Assembly (NCBI RefSeq): GCF_000006565.2 | Contig: NC_031480.1 | Span: 4,561,529 to 4,625,528, forward strand | Direction: 5' to 3' | Source: Toxoplasma gondii ME49 | Taxonomy: Eukaryota > Apicomplexa > Conoidasida > Eucoccidiorida > Sarcocystidae | Length of the DNA stretch: 64,000 nucleotides | Shown here: positions 48,184-60,464 of the stretch, piece after piece | Layout: every line of letters begins with the position of its first letter | Position numbering within the stretch: position 1 is the first letter of the stretch | The notes under the pieces: generated by a model | What the model saw: only the letters and a program-made list of their open reading frames with translations | Database searches by the model: none | What the model was told of the DNA's origin: nothing | Translations under genes and position numbers: made by a program

Positions 48184-51100
48184 CTACCGACGTGCTCTTC
48201 GCGCTCGACTGTCGCGTCGCCTTCTGCCGCTTCCTTCTTCTTTCTGTTCTTCGCCCCTCCTTCCCTCGTCTTCTCCCTTCTCTTCGTCTTCTCCCCTGAC
48301 TCGCGAAGCTCCTCTGGATCCGGGGTCCTCTGGCGACAGGCTGGGTGTGTTGGGGTCGTCGAGAAAGCGTAGTCCTGCGTTTTCTTCCATCCCCTTTTCC
48401 TCGTCTTTCAGTCTTCGCAGATGGAGCCTCTCCTCCTCGATTCCTGCTTCAAAGAAAGGCCCTCCGTCTGAAGGCCTGGTTTCCGGATGCACTCGTCTGT
48501 GTCTTTCGGAGAGCTGCCCCCTGTCGCTCTCTGTGTCTTCGCATCCTTCTTCGATTCTTTCGAGGACATGGGTCATACACGTTTCCAATCCCCCCTCGTT
48601 CACTCCCACAAACTCTCCCTCCTGCCGTCTCTGACTCTTGAGAAACGGTGCCTCTTCGCCCGCGTCCAGCTCGTTCTCTCCTCCTGCGTGCTCCCCGGCT
48701 GTCTCTTCGCGATTGCGCTTCCGGTCTGCGTCTACACACGCCGAAAAGAAGGCTTCCAAGTGCCTGTCTGCCTGTTCCTCCGGCATCCACGCTGCACTGC
48801 AGTCCATCTTTCGTTCGCTGCAAGGCTCCTTCAAACTCGAAGAGAGAAATGCGAGAGAGGACCCGCTGAGCGTCGAGTTCGGGGCGCTGTAGCGAGGGAG
48901 ACCCGCAGTCCCCGCCGAAGACAGCGAGTCCTCATCGTCCTTCTCTCTCGCGTCGGCCTCATCCTGCACAGATGCTTCTTGCATCTCCGCTGCCTCTTGA
49001 GATTCAACTTCTGGAGCATCCAGAGTCTCCTGTGCGTCCGGGCCACCCTCGGTGACACTTGCATCTGCCTCCGAGAAGTGGACCATCTTTCTCCGCGAGC
49101 TCGAAAGGGCCGGGCGTCTTCTCTTCTTCGCCTTCGCGTACCCTCGAGAAGCAGCGCGTCTCGATGGCCTCGCCGCCGCCCCGACAGAGAGCTCCTCGCT
49201 TTTTGTCTCCTCTTGGAAGAAGTCGGCGTTGTCCATGCCGTCGAGTCTCTCGCCCTCGAACCCCGGTGCCTCAGTGTCCCCGAACTCCGCAAGTTCCGGC
49301 GCCAGTCCCTCAGAGGCCCCACAGCTGCCTGTCACTTCTCTAGAGTTCTCGAGGTGCCTCTCTGGAGCCTCTCTGTCTCCTGCGTTTGTTTGCGCGAGAC
49401 GACTCGCCTCCTTCGGGGACAGAGCGTCCTTCTCGTCGTCAGACCTCTCGCCTCTCGCGCTGGGGGTCCGCGCCTCATCGCGGCCGCCGACACGCAGGCG
49501 TTTCCCTTCTTTGAGAGCAGCACCCAGAGTGCTCTCTCGCTCCTCTTCTTGGTCAAGAAGCGACCGCGTCGGGGCTGATGCAGCTGTGAGTTTCGCTTGC
49601 ACACCGCAGCTCGAGGGCGACTGTTCCTGCGACTCGCGTTCTGCGTCTCGGACAGCGTGTGAGGAGACGAACCCCCCGCCAGGTCTCCCCTGGAACTCCT
49701 GCGCCTCAGCACATGGCAGCGACTCGCCTCCGTCGTGCACAAGCCTCTCATACAGTGAAGGACCCTCGGGGTTCTCCTTCGTTCTGCGTCGCGGCGAAGA
49801 CGCGAAGGCGAGAGAAGCGTCGGGTGAGAAGGCGGCGACCTCCAGGCTTCTGTCTTTCTGCGACGCCGGATCCAGTCCCGCTTCGCATGTAGCGACGCCG
49901 GGAGCCCCTGAGGCGAAGGTCGAAGAGAGACTCGGCTCCTCACCCTTGCCTCCGAAACCGCTTCCAGCCGCTACGCCTTCGGGGTACCCTGACCGCGAGA
50001 AAGAACCTGAGAACTGCGCGTGTGGCACGTCCCCGAAGTCTGCGTGGGGTGTATGTACACCTGCAGGCAAGGCGCCACTGAAGCTCGCGGGGAAGGCCGC
50101 TGCGGCGCGGCCGCCGCTCGAGAAAGGAACTCGAGAGCATGCAGTCGCTGGCGCACACTCGAAGCCCGCGTTCGAGTCCACAGCCTCGCTCGAAGGCCCC
50201 GCAGCCGACGACCGTAGTTTCGCGTTCAGACAAAACAGACGGACCCGATTCAGCGTGTAAAGCAAACCGAGGCAGTCGGGCGCCGGGCACCGGAAGGTGT
50301 ATGTGCACCGCATGCCGAAGCCCTGCACGTCGCCTGAGGGAGACGGCGGCGCGGAGGAGTGGACGCTGTCGGGTGCCGCCAGCGCCGCCGTTTCCTTCGT
50401 TATTCCCAACACGAGGTCGGAGGCCAGGTCCGAGTCTTGCGAGCCAGGAAAGAAGAAGTGGAGAGGCGGCAGCGGCGGACTCTCTGGCGCGAGAGAAAAA
50501 CAGTTTGCATGCGGGTCGAAGAACAGCAGATCCTTCACCTGTTTCGACGTCACCGGCAAGCCACAGAAAATGTCTAGCCCGTGCAAAGCAACCAGAGAGT
50601 CTGCCGCTTGTTGCAGACCCTCGGCGTCCAGTCTCCAAGCTGCAGGAAAGAAGAAACGGCACGACACCACACGCATGTGGTGCGAGTGAGGAGCGCGTCT
50701 GGCCGGCAAAGAACTCCGGAGAACAAGCCCAAATGCACGCGCGCAAAGGAAGGAGTGGAAGCGGGAATTTTCCGACGACCCGGGCAGCGAAATCGCTGAC
50801 TGAGCCAGAGCATTCAACTGCCTGCCTACATGGGGCTGTGAAAAGCCAGTACGAGAGCACATGTCTCGCACGTGAAGGCGGCAACAACGGAGAGCGACAC
50901 CAAGAAAGAAGCGAAAAAAAAACAAGACAGAAGACACGTTCAAAGCGTGCACAGTCGCGAGGGTCCCAATACTGTTCCACGCAGAGAAAAAGACATAGAG
51001 CCGACAATGCGTCCGGACACACCCATAAATGCCTTTGAATATACATGCACACATCTCTGGCGATACGGAGACACAGAGAAAAACTCACGCACACCGACCA

Positions 51101-54100
51101 CGAAAAGGTACTCTGACATCACCCCAGAGAAGTGCATGTAAATACGCCTATATCCGTAGACACAGAGAGACACAGACAGACCACAAAGGAGCACTCCGAT
51201 ACCACTCTAAATGCGTCCGTCATCTTCGTTCCGTGGAAGGCGCCTCGGCTGCTTACCCGTTGCGAGGTCAGTCTTGAGAACTGCCAAATAGTCATCGACG
51301 TGCTGCGAGCGGCCAAACGTTTTTTGTCTTTCTTTGCATGCGGCCTCGAAACACTGCAAAATGATGTGTGGACTCGCCTCCTGCGGCGCACGCCTGAGTC
51401 GCACATAACAACCAGGAGAGAGCATCTGACTTCTCATGTTCCATGTTGCTTCGATGTTGTTAAACCAAGCTACCCTCAGGGATGCAAGATCTCTCGTCGG
51501 TACTTCGCTCTGAAGGCGCAACAACGGCGCCGCTTCTCACCCTCCCGTTATCTCCTTTCGGACCTATTTTACACACCTTTGACCTCGACCGTTCCCTTTC
51601 TTCCAATGCCTCCGCCTCCCAACTCCCCGAGTCGACACCTAGAGCACGCTTCTCCGTTTGTTCTGTGTGGTGTGTGTCACAGCGAGACATCGAGAAACCA
51701 ACTATCACCGTGAGGTGCTACAAACAGCAGTCCGACAACCCTGAGGCCCGGAGTGCAACGGTGAAGGTTTCGAACAAGAACTTCCTCCTTTCCTCAGTAC
51801 AAACGCGGCATCACGAACATTGAGTATTCGCTGTTACACGTTATAGAAATAGATTATCTGGTTTCAATGGAAACTGAAGTAACGGCACTTCTTTTTTGGC
51901 CTGCACATGCAGCCCGGATCTTGAGACGCGATCTTTCTAGACTCACCGCCAGCTGTAGGTCTTCCCTTTGCCGACAAGGAAGGCACCGCCGACCACTGTG
52001 GGCTCCCGGGCCCAGCGGACGTTCACGTTGACACTTCCAGCCGCCAGCCTCGCGTTGAAAACGAGGGCGAATGCAAAACTCCAGCTCACGTCTCGACTGT
52101 CCAACCACTGCTGAATCAAAGGCTGTGCCTTGAGCTGAAAAAGAAAATAACAGGAGACAGTACCAGATGGAAAAACAAAAACACAGATGGGCAATCACGT
52201 CGACAGCCACAAATTGAAAAGAGAAGAAACAAAACAATGATACTTCAGATCTATAACAGAGCATTCAAGCCAAAATAACAAGAACAGAGAGGGGACGTAA
52301 GATCTACGAGATAACAGTTAAGGGGATGGAACACAAATCTCCACGAAACAGATGGCAGAAAAGGGCAGAAGCTCTCATTCATCTAGGACATGTTCGCACA
52401 TTCTGCTTCACCTTCACACTGTTTCCACAAGACAGCCATAGACTGCGACAGAGACAGTGTCGCCTTATAGTCGAAGAAGAACGATAAATGATCTAGCTCA
52501 GTAGCTGCGCCCTTCATTTGCGATGTAGAACGAAGCATAACACTGAAGGGATCCTTCGCTGTGTACGCAGAACACAGAGATTCAAATTTAACTGGTATAG
52601 TTGATACTCCTCAAACCAACCGGTACCCGAAAAACGACACACACTTCACCTGCACCTTCAACTGATCTAAGTTTGCTTATCGACTCTGCTTCCTCATAGA
52701 CCAGCACACCCATATATATATATATATATATAATATACATATGTCGTTTGTATAAATGCGGGTATTAGTGGAACTGATGTTCACTGTAGAGTCCTTGAAA
52801 AAGCTGTATAAGTCTATAACGAAACATCGAACAGCCAGCACTCGTTTTATGAGATGGGTCTTCGTTGCCCACCGCTGACCTCTCTCAAGGGATGCGGAAG
52901 TTAAGGCATCAGACAGGAACGACTAACCCAGTAGCCTTGACTGTAAAGACTAAATATTCGGTACTGGAAATATAGAACAAAGTTGAGGAGCCTTACCTCT
53001 GCGAGGCGTTGACATGCTTCTTCGAGTTCGGGCGGAGGCGGGACGGCGATTTGCGTGGCGAAGACGGCATAGGGTCCGCGTAGATTTCCAGTTGCACCCG
53101 TGACTGCTGTCTCCTTTCCAGCTCCTGCTTTTCCGACTGCACTTTTCCCCGACACCGTCGCCCCTGATTCCGTCCCCGGCAAAGTCTCTCCGGCGAGAGA
53201 GGCCCGCGTCGCAGCTCCTGTCCAGGTGAAAGAGGCCTTTCCCGAGCCGTCAACGTTCGCCCCTCCTCTTGCGAGTTCGCGCGCGTTTCCCGCAGTTTTC
53301 GAACTTCTGCGCGAGTGGCTCGAGCCCGGAGTGCAGGTGGCGAAGGTTCCCGTTTCGTCGAAAAGGAGTCTTTCCTGGGTCGCGGCGACGCTGCCCGAGT
53401 CACGGACGCCTAATGCAGAGTGCGCCGACGACCGTCGACTGCCAGAGTACAGCGAAGACGCCTCCGAGGGCAGGCCCGTGGACGCCGAAATCAGGAGCGA
53501 GTCTGCGTTGAAGGGCGGCGAGCAGGTGGTTGAAGGCGTCCCGGTGGCTAGGAAACTCGGTCGTTTCTGTGCGCGCCGGGAGGAAGGCCCCGCGCCCCCT
53601 GGGGGCCTCCTGGTCGGCGTGGACGGGCCCTGAAAGGGCAGGAGGTGCGCGGGATGATGCAACGATGCAGACACGAGACTCGGGAAGCTTTGCGAGGTTT
53701 GCGAGACGTCCGGAGGGGCGCCAGATGCCCCGGGAAGCGAAAACGAGAAATCCATCTGACTGCCATTGTTTTGCTGCGACGTGGCGAACGGAGACAGTTG
53801 GTGCGGTGGCAGATGCGCGTAGGGGTGCATAAGGTGAGGACTATAGGGGGCACCGAACTGGTTGAGAAATCCGGGAGGCCCGTACCCTCCCCCCGCGCAG
53901 GCCTGCGTCTGGGGGGGATATCCTCCCACGAGAAACCGACCCGAAGCGACAAACTGTTGTCCATACCCCGTCGACACGCTCGATGGCGGGGGTTGAAACA
54001 TCAGGTTCGGCCCGACAGTCCCATTGCTTCCGGATTGGGGAAAGCACGGGGCAGTGCCCCCCGAGAAGCTTCCGGGCTCCCCCGAGTATGACGAAAGCGA

Positions 54101-55174
54101 GGCGTGGTCCGAAGCGGCAGATCCCACCGCGCCGCTCTCGGAACTCCCCGAAGGGGCTTCGTGACTCGGGACACCGGACAAGCCTCCACAGCCCTGCTGG
54201 TCTTCTGAAAAGTGACGCGAAGCCGAGGTTGCAGTCGCCTGACACAGCGGTTGTGATGTGCACGCGCCGCCTTGAGAAGAGCTCCACGCTGGGGCAGAAG
54301 AGGCTTCTAGCTCTTTCAGAGGAGACGATCCATGCGATGCGTCAGAGTACCCGTGGTCTGAAGGACCCCTCGCGTCCGCTGTGTCTGCGGGTCTCCCCAG
54401 GGTGGGGAGGCCTTGGGTCTCCGGTGCATGCGGGGCAGTCGACCCTGCCCGAAAGTCTTCGCTGCCGACCCCGTACCCGTTCGTCCTCGAAGTGTCTGAG
54501 AGGCTCAACTCGTGCGACGATCTGCCCTCGTTATCGCTGCGGGACGGAGTGCCTCCGTCTCCACCTCCACGCGTGAGAGGGAACGCCTCGTACTGGTGAA
54601 GAAGTCCCTGGGGGTTTTCGGTCCCGCTTAGAACCGACGGGATGTGCGCATGCTGTGCCGGAGCAGAGGAGTGGAGAGCGTGGGGGAAACCTTGCGCATG
54701 CAGGTGATGAAGCTGCTGTTGCTGCTGGAAAATCTGCTGGCGCATGATGTACTCGTCCGGACTCATGGCGGGGGCGCCCGAGGAGTTGAGGAAATGGAGA
54801 GTCTGGAACTCTTGGCGCGGGTCGCGAAGAGCGGCCTGGTGCTCGGTCTGGTCTTCTTGAACGGAGTAACTGGCGGCGCGTGCCGGCAAACCCTCCTGCC
54901 TCGCTTCGAACTGGCCAGACAAGTGCGACTGAGACGAAGCTGTGCCAGAGGGTGCCTCGCTTTTAGAAGCTGGAGCGTGCACACGCATGCTCCCAGAGGC
55001 TTGAGACTCGTTCTGACCGTGGTGCGCTTCCTGGACCGCCTGTGCGTCGAAGGGAATCAACTGGTGCTGCTGGAGGTGGTGTGCATACCAGCAGGACCGC
55101 CCTTCCTCCTTTTGGAGGCCTTGCGTCCGCCAGTCGCATTGCAGCAGCTGCCGCTGTTGCGCTGCGGAAAGCAT
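48184..55174 (-). CDS. Unrecognised 1652-aa protein, four exons, Gln/Ser/Pro-rich N-terminus and acidic C-terminus
   Basis: Exon A 55174-52997 starts at ATG (MLSAAQQRQLLQCDW), donor GTAAGG, phase 0. Exon B 52134-51947, acceptor TTTCTTTTTCAG, donor GTGAGT, phase 2. Exon C 51393-51257, acceptor GACTCAG, donor GTAAGC, phase 1. Exon D 50639-48184, acceptor TTCTTCTTTCCTGCAG, stop TAG. All phases agree over 4959 nt. The first 680 residues are low complexity (Gln/His, Ser/Gly/Pro). The conserved-looking core runs across the exons: PYAVFATQIAVPPPPELEEA, LIQQWLDSRDVSWSFAFAL, ASPHIILQCFEAACKERQK, FGRSQHVDDYLAVLKTDLA, ALHGLDIFCGLPVTSKQVK, DLLFFDPHANCFSL, RCTYTFRCPAPDCLGLLYTL. The last 600 residues are Ser/Glu-rich and end in Arg-rich sequence. 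I recognise no family. A nuclear or regulatory role is a guess from composition only. Confidence 0.8.
52711..52744. repeat. (TA)n microsatellite in intron between exons A and B
   Basis: Pure TA run of about 22 bases followed by AATATACATATG, inside the 0.86-kb first intron of the 48-55 kb gene. Confidence 0.9.
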
Positions 55175-58100
55175 GGTGAGGACCGATGCTTAAATAAAAA
55201 AGGTTTCCTGTCTCGGGATCACGGCGAGGGAAACCCGTCTCGTCCTTTCGGATGAAGTCGTCTGCGGTACGCGGATGCCTTGCGACCGCCGTCTAAGAGC
55301 CGTCAGTCAAAAAACCAGCGTACGCGGTTGCGACGCGTGTCGAAGGGTCGAGGGATCTGAACAAAACAATCCTTCGAGGGGCCGTGCAGAGCGACGTCAC
55401 GGCAAATATCCGGGTCATCGCACGCTCTTTTCCGGTTGATGCGGCACGCGCGATGACACTAAAAGAGTAGAAAGAACGAGGCGAAGCAGGAGAGAACTGC
55501 CCAGAGAAGCGAACTCGCCAGCTTAGACAAGTTCAAGGACAACGCCCGGGACTGGACCCGTCGTCCAACTGTCTAGATTGGAAAACGTTCGTCATTCACC
55601 AGACATTCCCTAGAGTCCATTCACGGAAATAGAGAGAAGGCGAAGAAGGAAGCTGGAACCATCTTCCAAAATTCCAGCTGTCTCAGATTAAACGCAAGCC
55701 GGACGCACAAAGCGTACTATTCTCCCTTACTCGGGACGAGAAATCCGCGATACTAAGTGCGGCAATTGAGCGTTCGAATGATTTTCCCTGAAATATTAGA
55801 GACGGCTCTTCGCAAGAGAGAGGGTTTGGACACTTGAAGCTCCGATGGAAAGTCCGTGCGGTACCTCTTGCGCAGATTCACCGAGAGAGCTGTTCTTTAT
55901 AGTTGCGGAAAAATTACGGCGCTGTTCGCCACCGTACTGGCAAGACGCAAAACATTACGGAAAGCAAACGCACCAGTCGCAGGGTATCCAGCATGGTACC
56001 GCAGCGTAGAGCCATGAATTTAAACTGATTTGTCCGTATCGTTCGTGAAACTCTTGCAATATCGGTTCGCACGGTCTGGAAGGCGACAGGATGAGAGCGA
56101 GCTGCACAAGTTCCAAGAAGTAGCGCGCGCGAGACGCGCGCGCAGTCCGGCGTGGTAGAGGAGGTCGCAGTGACCACGGTGTCCTTACACCGCAATCATG
56201 GGCGAAGAACGAGGAAGTCGCTGTGATTGCGACGAACAACACGAAAGCACTGCGCACGTGGATGGCTGGCCCCACAGAAAGGAAAGACACTGGAATGCCC
56301 GTTGCACTGCATTGCTCGATTGCGAAGCAACGGTCGTGCAAAAGCCTGGTTGAGGGCACGCGGGTTTGGACGTGGTGGACAGAGGCAGAAACACATCGAA
56401 GCTGACACCAGTCCAGCGACGCGTAGGTCCGCAAAGCAAAGTCAGATGTTAAAGCGGAGCGAAAACGTAAAAATCGCTTTGCGCACCTTTGATTTTGTCC
56501 CGCTGCTGTTCCGTCCTGTTTCAGAGTAAACATTCAAGTACCTCCGAGTTAGAGCGCGTGGGCACGAAACAGAGCAGAAGTGTGGTAAGCGATGGTAGCA
56601 ATAGCTGGATGGGAAGTGCGCCCACCAGTGGCCGGCAAGTGGTGTCGGGAGACCACACAAGTTGAGGACGGCCACGGCGAGGCCGGCAAGTCGCTGTCAG
56701 AGTTGCAAAGAAAAAGTGGACCAGAGGCACCAGAGGGAAACGATTTGGCGGGATAAATGGAGTCAGAGTGTCCAGATCCCACGTACTTCCATTACAAAAA
56801 AGCCTTCGTCGGATGCACTCCAACCTCCCGTTGCCAAGTAGCCGGGGCAGCCCCGGCTGCTCGTCCACGACCAATCGTCATGATTCACCCCCCTCAGACA
56901 CAACCGCACACAGTGTGCCCTGCTTGCAAATTACCCCCAGCGGAACGTGCGATCGGCGCGAGAACGTTGGTGAGTTTGGAGGGAACGCAGTAGTTTTCCT
57001 TGGGGAAATGCACGCAATGCACACGATATTAGGCAAAATGAACTTGGCCCCCTTCCCAGGAAAAAAAAACGTGGAATTGCCGCTGAAAATTTTACTCGAA
57101 ATGGCCAAGACTGTTCACCACACCCTGGGAAGTGTACACAGTGTGTAGGGCACCATCACAACAGCTGTAAGTGGGTGCGACGTGCCTATCCCGCGCGGGC
57201 GGTGTCTCTGAAAAGGTTCGCATGTAACCGGCTCTCGTACAAAGCACCTCGTGGTTGAGGGGAGTCCTATCATCGGGCGCCGATCGGGCGACGGGGAGAC
57301 GCGACAGGACGAAACGAGGGTTCCGTGAGCAAAGGGCACCTAGGCAAGACGGACCAACTTGCGATGCGAGTGTCGAGGGCGCTCTCGTTTGTAAACCCCA
57401 CCGGCAAAACCAGCGTGTTGGCATCTTTTGGGCTGACAGGAGAAGTCTGCGCTGGAGTTTGTAGAGCTGCCAGAAAAGGCAGCGGCCCTTGTCGCGCTGG
57501 CAAACATGTCGGAAAACATGAGTTCCAGTCCAGGTCAACTCCGCTGTCTGCCAGAGAAAATGTTCACCGCCAGCGATCGCGTCAGCGCTCCCAGTTAAGT
57601 GTCTGACAGTGGGTGAGTGGGAAATGTGGTAAGATAATGCACGTGGGTCGGATTCTCAAAGAAGGTATGCTTTCCAGTGGATCCGTAGCTACGGATGGCG
57701 TGGCACGGTGCCCACTTGCGGACGCTGGGAAATTCGATGAGATGCACGTGCTGGGTTCTGTCTTCTCTTGCGTGCATTCGTTCGCACTTGACAAACCCGT
57801 CATGTATTACCACTTGTTTGCCTCATTGCTCTAGAATTTAGAGTAGTACTGAGAGCTGGCGACTGCATGAGGCGCAACGGCGATGCAGCATTGACGATGT
57901 CGGGCAAAATTTCGAACACGTAACACGCCTTCCGAGATACACAAGGCTGTAGCCGCTCGACGTGCCTGTCGTATATCTGGTGAATCTGTGCCCCCGTCAC
58001 ACAATAACACTAACCCCTTCATCTACCACAGTTTCTTCATGCCCATACTCGCTCCCAATTTTGAAGTTCCGTAGTTTACAACTCCTCGGCAGCAGCTACA

Positions 58101-58776
58101 AAACACTGAACAAAGGCGGTTAGAAAGACTGTGGCAAACAAAGCGGTATGCCAGCCTCAGTCAAGATATTTCCACGGGGTAGATATTGAATGGGGTCTTT
58201 ACGAAAACCTAGGTTTTTTTTTAGGCAAGAGCATTTGACTGACAACAATTAGTTGCCCACAGAGAACAGAAAAGAGCAGAGGGCATTTCAAGGAAATGAG
58301 GAGGATTTCACGGTAGAACTGAACTCATGCTATGGCATGAACTGGCCACGCTTTCGAGTCTGCCCTTCACAACTTGAGACGGCGAGCGTCCAGTTCATGT
58401 GCCACTGAAAATTAAACCTTCCATTGCTGCAAGCTGCACTGAAGGCAGCAAGCCTGTATCCGTGTCACGTCATCGGGAACCCAAATGGAGATCGATCAGA
58501 GGCACAACAACGCGTCCCCTGTCAAATACTCGAATTCTCGTCACACAACAAAAGCATGTTTTATTTTCGATTCGTTGTCAATCAAGTTCTGATAACCACT
58601 GCAGCACTGTCCAATCAATCGACTTCGTGGCATTCTCTGCCCTCTGAAGCAAGAGTGTCACTCGTTCAAACAACACGATTCCTCGTACTTCGAGAGCGCG
58701 GTTCGAGAAAAGCCTGCCACCGTCGTTACACGAGGCAGCGTGATTGGTCTGCTTAAATGCATCGGAAGGTACTCGG
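55175..58776. other. Intergenic, no supported gene; one perfect short hairpin
   Basis: 3.6 kb upstream of the minus-strand 1652-aa gene. Short open frames occur on both strands without domain, signal peptide or splice support. The proximal part is presumably 5' UTR and promoter of that gene. A GC-rich alternating stretch lies at about 56125-56145 and a hairpin at 56840-56858 is listed separately. Confidence 0.45.
56840..56858. repeat. Perfect 8-bp inverted repeat with 3-base loop
   Basis: AGCCGGGG-CAG-CCCCGGCT: a perfect GC-rich hairpin in otherwise unremarkable intergenic DNA. On its own it could be chance, a small structured RNA element or a protein-binding palindrome. Confidence 0.8.
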
Positions 58777-59040
58777 TTATTCTTGATGGGGATGCGTCTG
58801 CGCAGAGTTCCGTGCTTGAACGTCTTTATTATTTGAAATGAGAGTTCGAAGCAGACATCGACTGTTATCTTCTGAGATTGCGACAGCATGCTTGCCTAAC
58901 TGGCGTCCACAACGTCCTCGTGGACAGTACATCAGGCTGGTTTGTTTCACCCACGATCTGTGCCACTCTCTGGAAATCGCCACTCTCACCCTGGTGATCT
59001 TCACATCTCTGCATGCCCTGCCGACAAGTGGCGTGTTAGT
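58777..59040 (-). CDS. Possible 3' exon of the cysteine-rich gene
   Basis: Minus-strand open segment with a fair acceptor (CACGCCACTTGTCGGCAG, near 59024). It encodes KITRVRVAISREWHRSWVK, then LMYCPRGRCGRQLGKHA and ends HPHQE with a stop at 58777. An AATAAA on the minus strand lies at 58825-58830, inside the exon. The phase relation to the upstream exons is not established, so this is weak. Confidence 0.25.
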   Translation of the reverse strand, partial: TNTPLVGRACRDVKITRVRVAISREWHRSWVKQTSLMYCPRGRCGRQLGKHAVAISEDNSRCLLRTLISNNKDVQARNSAQTHPHQE

Positions 59041-59458
59041 CAGTCTTTCTTCCATTCTTGAGATGTTCATTCTTCCATTCGTAGCAGTTGCGGGGTGCGC
59101 TGAGTGTATGGGATGTTTCATTCACACTTTCTAAAATCAGCACCGTAAAGCTCTACAAGTTGCAATTGGCACACGTGACACCCCTGTAGCTGCGGAAAGC
59201 TGAGATATCAAAAGAGGTAGTTATTAAACTTGGAAGCAAAGAGACGTAGTATCAATCAAGGAAACGGGAGCACTTAGGGCGCTTTCGCCTTTCGTGCTGC
59301 CGTAGCGTTAAGCTTTCACATCGGCCACATCGAAGAGGGAGCAGTTATTTTCGAATACGTCAGTACAACTCTGTTCCAATTCACCTGTCTTGCCGCATGC
59401 ATGAATATCCGGTCCCAGTTAATCCACTTGTATCTGAAGCATTGAAAGTCAAGTGCTT

Positions 59459-59760
59459 CTACGATTCTGTTACTTTTTTCTGACACTTGCTCCAACACTG
59501 ACACCGAGCTTTTCGCCGGCGGAAAGAGCCATTTACATCCTCAGAGTATAACAAGGGAACCAGCTTCACTTTTTTTTCACATCGTTTCTTGAACTGCCAA
59601 TTGTCAGAGGGAAATACGCAGCTGTCGCAAACTACGTGGCAGCTTGCCGCGTTCTCTGGCGTCCCCTTTTGGTTATTCGGACGCCCACGCCGGACTGACA
59701 CAGTACTTTCATCTTTTAACTCTCCTCCAAAAAATTCCCACTTCTCAATAAATATGACGC
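59459..59760 (-). CDS. Candidate exon of a cysteine-rich protein
   Basis: Minus-strand exon following an excellent acceptor (TCTCCTTTCTTTTTTAG, exon from 59760). It encodes VIFIEKWEFFGGELKDESTV, then a Cys cluster SCHVVCDSCVFPSDNWQF and KRCEKKVKLVPLLYSEDV. A possible donor GTAAAT follows SED; otherwise the frame runs on through a second cluster, RCQCWSKCQ, to TAG at 59459. Cys-rich, hydrophilic, no membrane segment. It probably belongs to the same gene as the exon at 60138-60464. Confidence 0.45.
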
Positions 59761-60137
59761 CTAAAAAAGAAAGGAGATATTCATTTTTGCACCTCGTACT
59801 GACTCCGTCGTCAAGACTGGAGTCGAGAGTCCATGGAATACCATACCAACCTGCAGCCGGGTTGATGAATCGGAATTGCACCATTGAGGTGGTGGTTCAC
59901 AGTTACGCTACATGAGAGGAAACATTAACTGCTTCTTTAAGAGTGTCGATTGAGGCAAAGTTCTCCGTAGCCCGACTTGTACAAAGAAAGCTTCTTGACA
60001 TTTAGAGATCCTGCAGCCAATTGCCAGTGTGCCACTATCAGCACGCTGCCAGATGGGAATGGCCAGATCAGCCGAGTAACTCATGTGGCTCTTCACGAGC
60101 GTTTTAAGAGACTGCTTCATTATGGATCCGAACTTAC

Positions 60138-60464
60138 TAAAACGGGTTGTACACGAATTGACGACCACTGGCCTCGTGGAATCATACCACCAGTCTGGCC
60201 GTTCTTCCCAACGGGAACGTGGCAGCGAGCGCCGTCTCCGCATAGGCACGCATCGAACGCGCAGCGAAGCACAAACTCAGAGTCGATTTTCTTTTTGAAT
60301 GCGAATTCATATGTCACCACCACGCAGTTACCTGGGATCCAGATTTGTTTCACAGAACTGTTACAAAAAAAGTTCCCCTGGTCGTCTGACCGGGGAACAG
60401 AGTTACCTGAGGCGTTGATCCTTTCAGTGCATGCGGCGCGGATGACGAGATTTTCCGAGTCATG
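60138..60464 (-). CDS. Candidate exon of a cysteine-rich, probably extracellular protein
   Basis: Minus-strand segment of exactly 109 codons between acceptor CTGTCTCCAG (exon from 60464) and canonical donor GTAAGT (GT at 60136-60137), phase 0 at both ends. The translation reads HDSENLVIRAACTERINASG, FFCNSSVKQIWIPGNCVVVT, YEFAFKKKIDSEFVLRCAF, DACLCGDGARCHVPVGKNG. It carries seven Cys and two N-glycosylation-type sites (NAS, NSS). The alternating beta-strand-like pattern and paired Cys suggest a small disulphide-bonded adhesive or secreted domain. I cannot assign it to PAN, SRS, CVNH or another known family with confidence. The next exon may start at 60046 (CCATCTGGCAG acceptor, giving RADSGTLAIGCRISKCQEAF). 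No signal-peptide exon was found upstream. Confidence 0.5.

Noticed and set aside
49052..50260. 402-codon plus-strand open frame opposite exon D of the 1652-aa gene
   Set aside because: It lies entirely within the exon established by three matching splice phases on the minus strand. Its Ser/Pro composition is the mirror of the Glu/Ala-rich sense strand.
56125..56145. GC-alternating stretch as a Z-DNA or CpG element
   Set aside because: GCGCGCGAGACGCGCGCGC is short and isolated, and nothing around it suggests a function.
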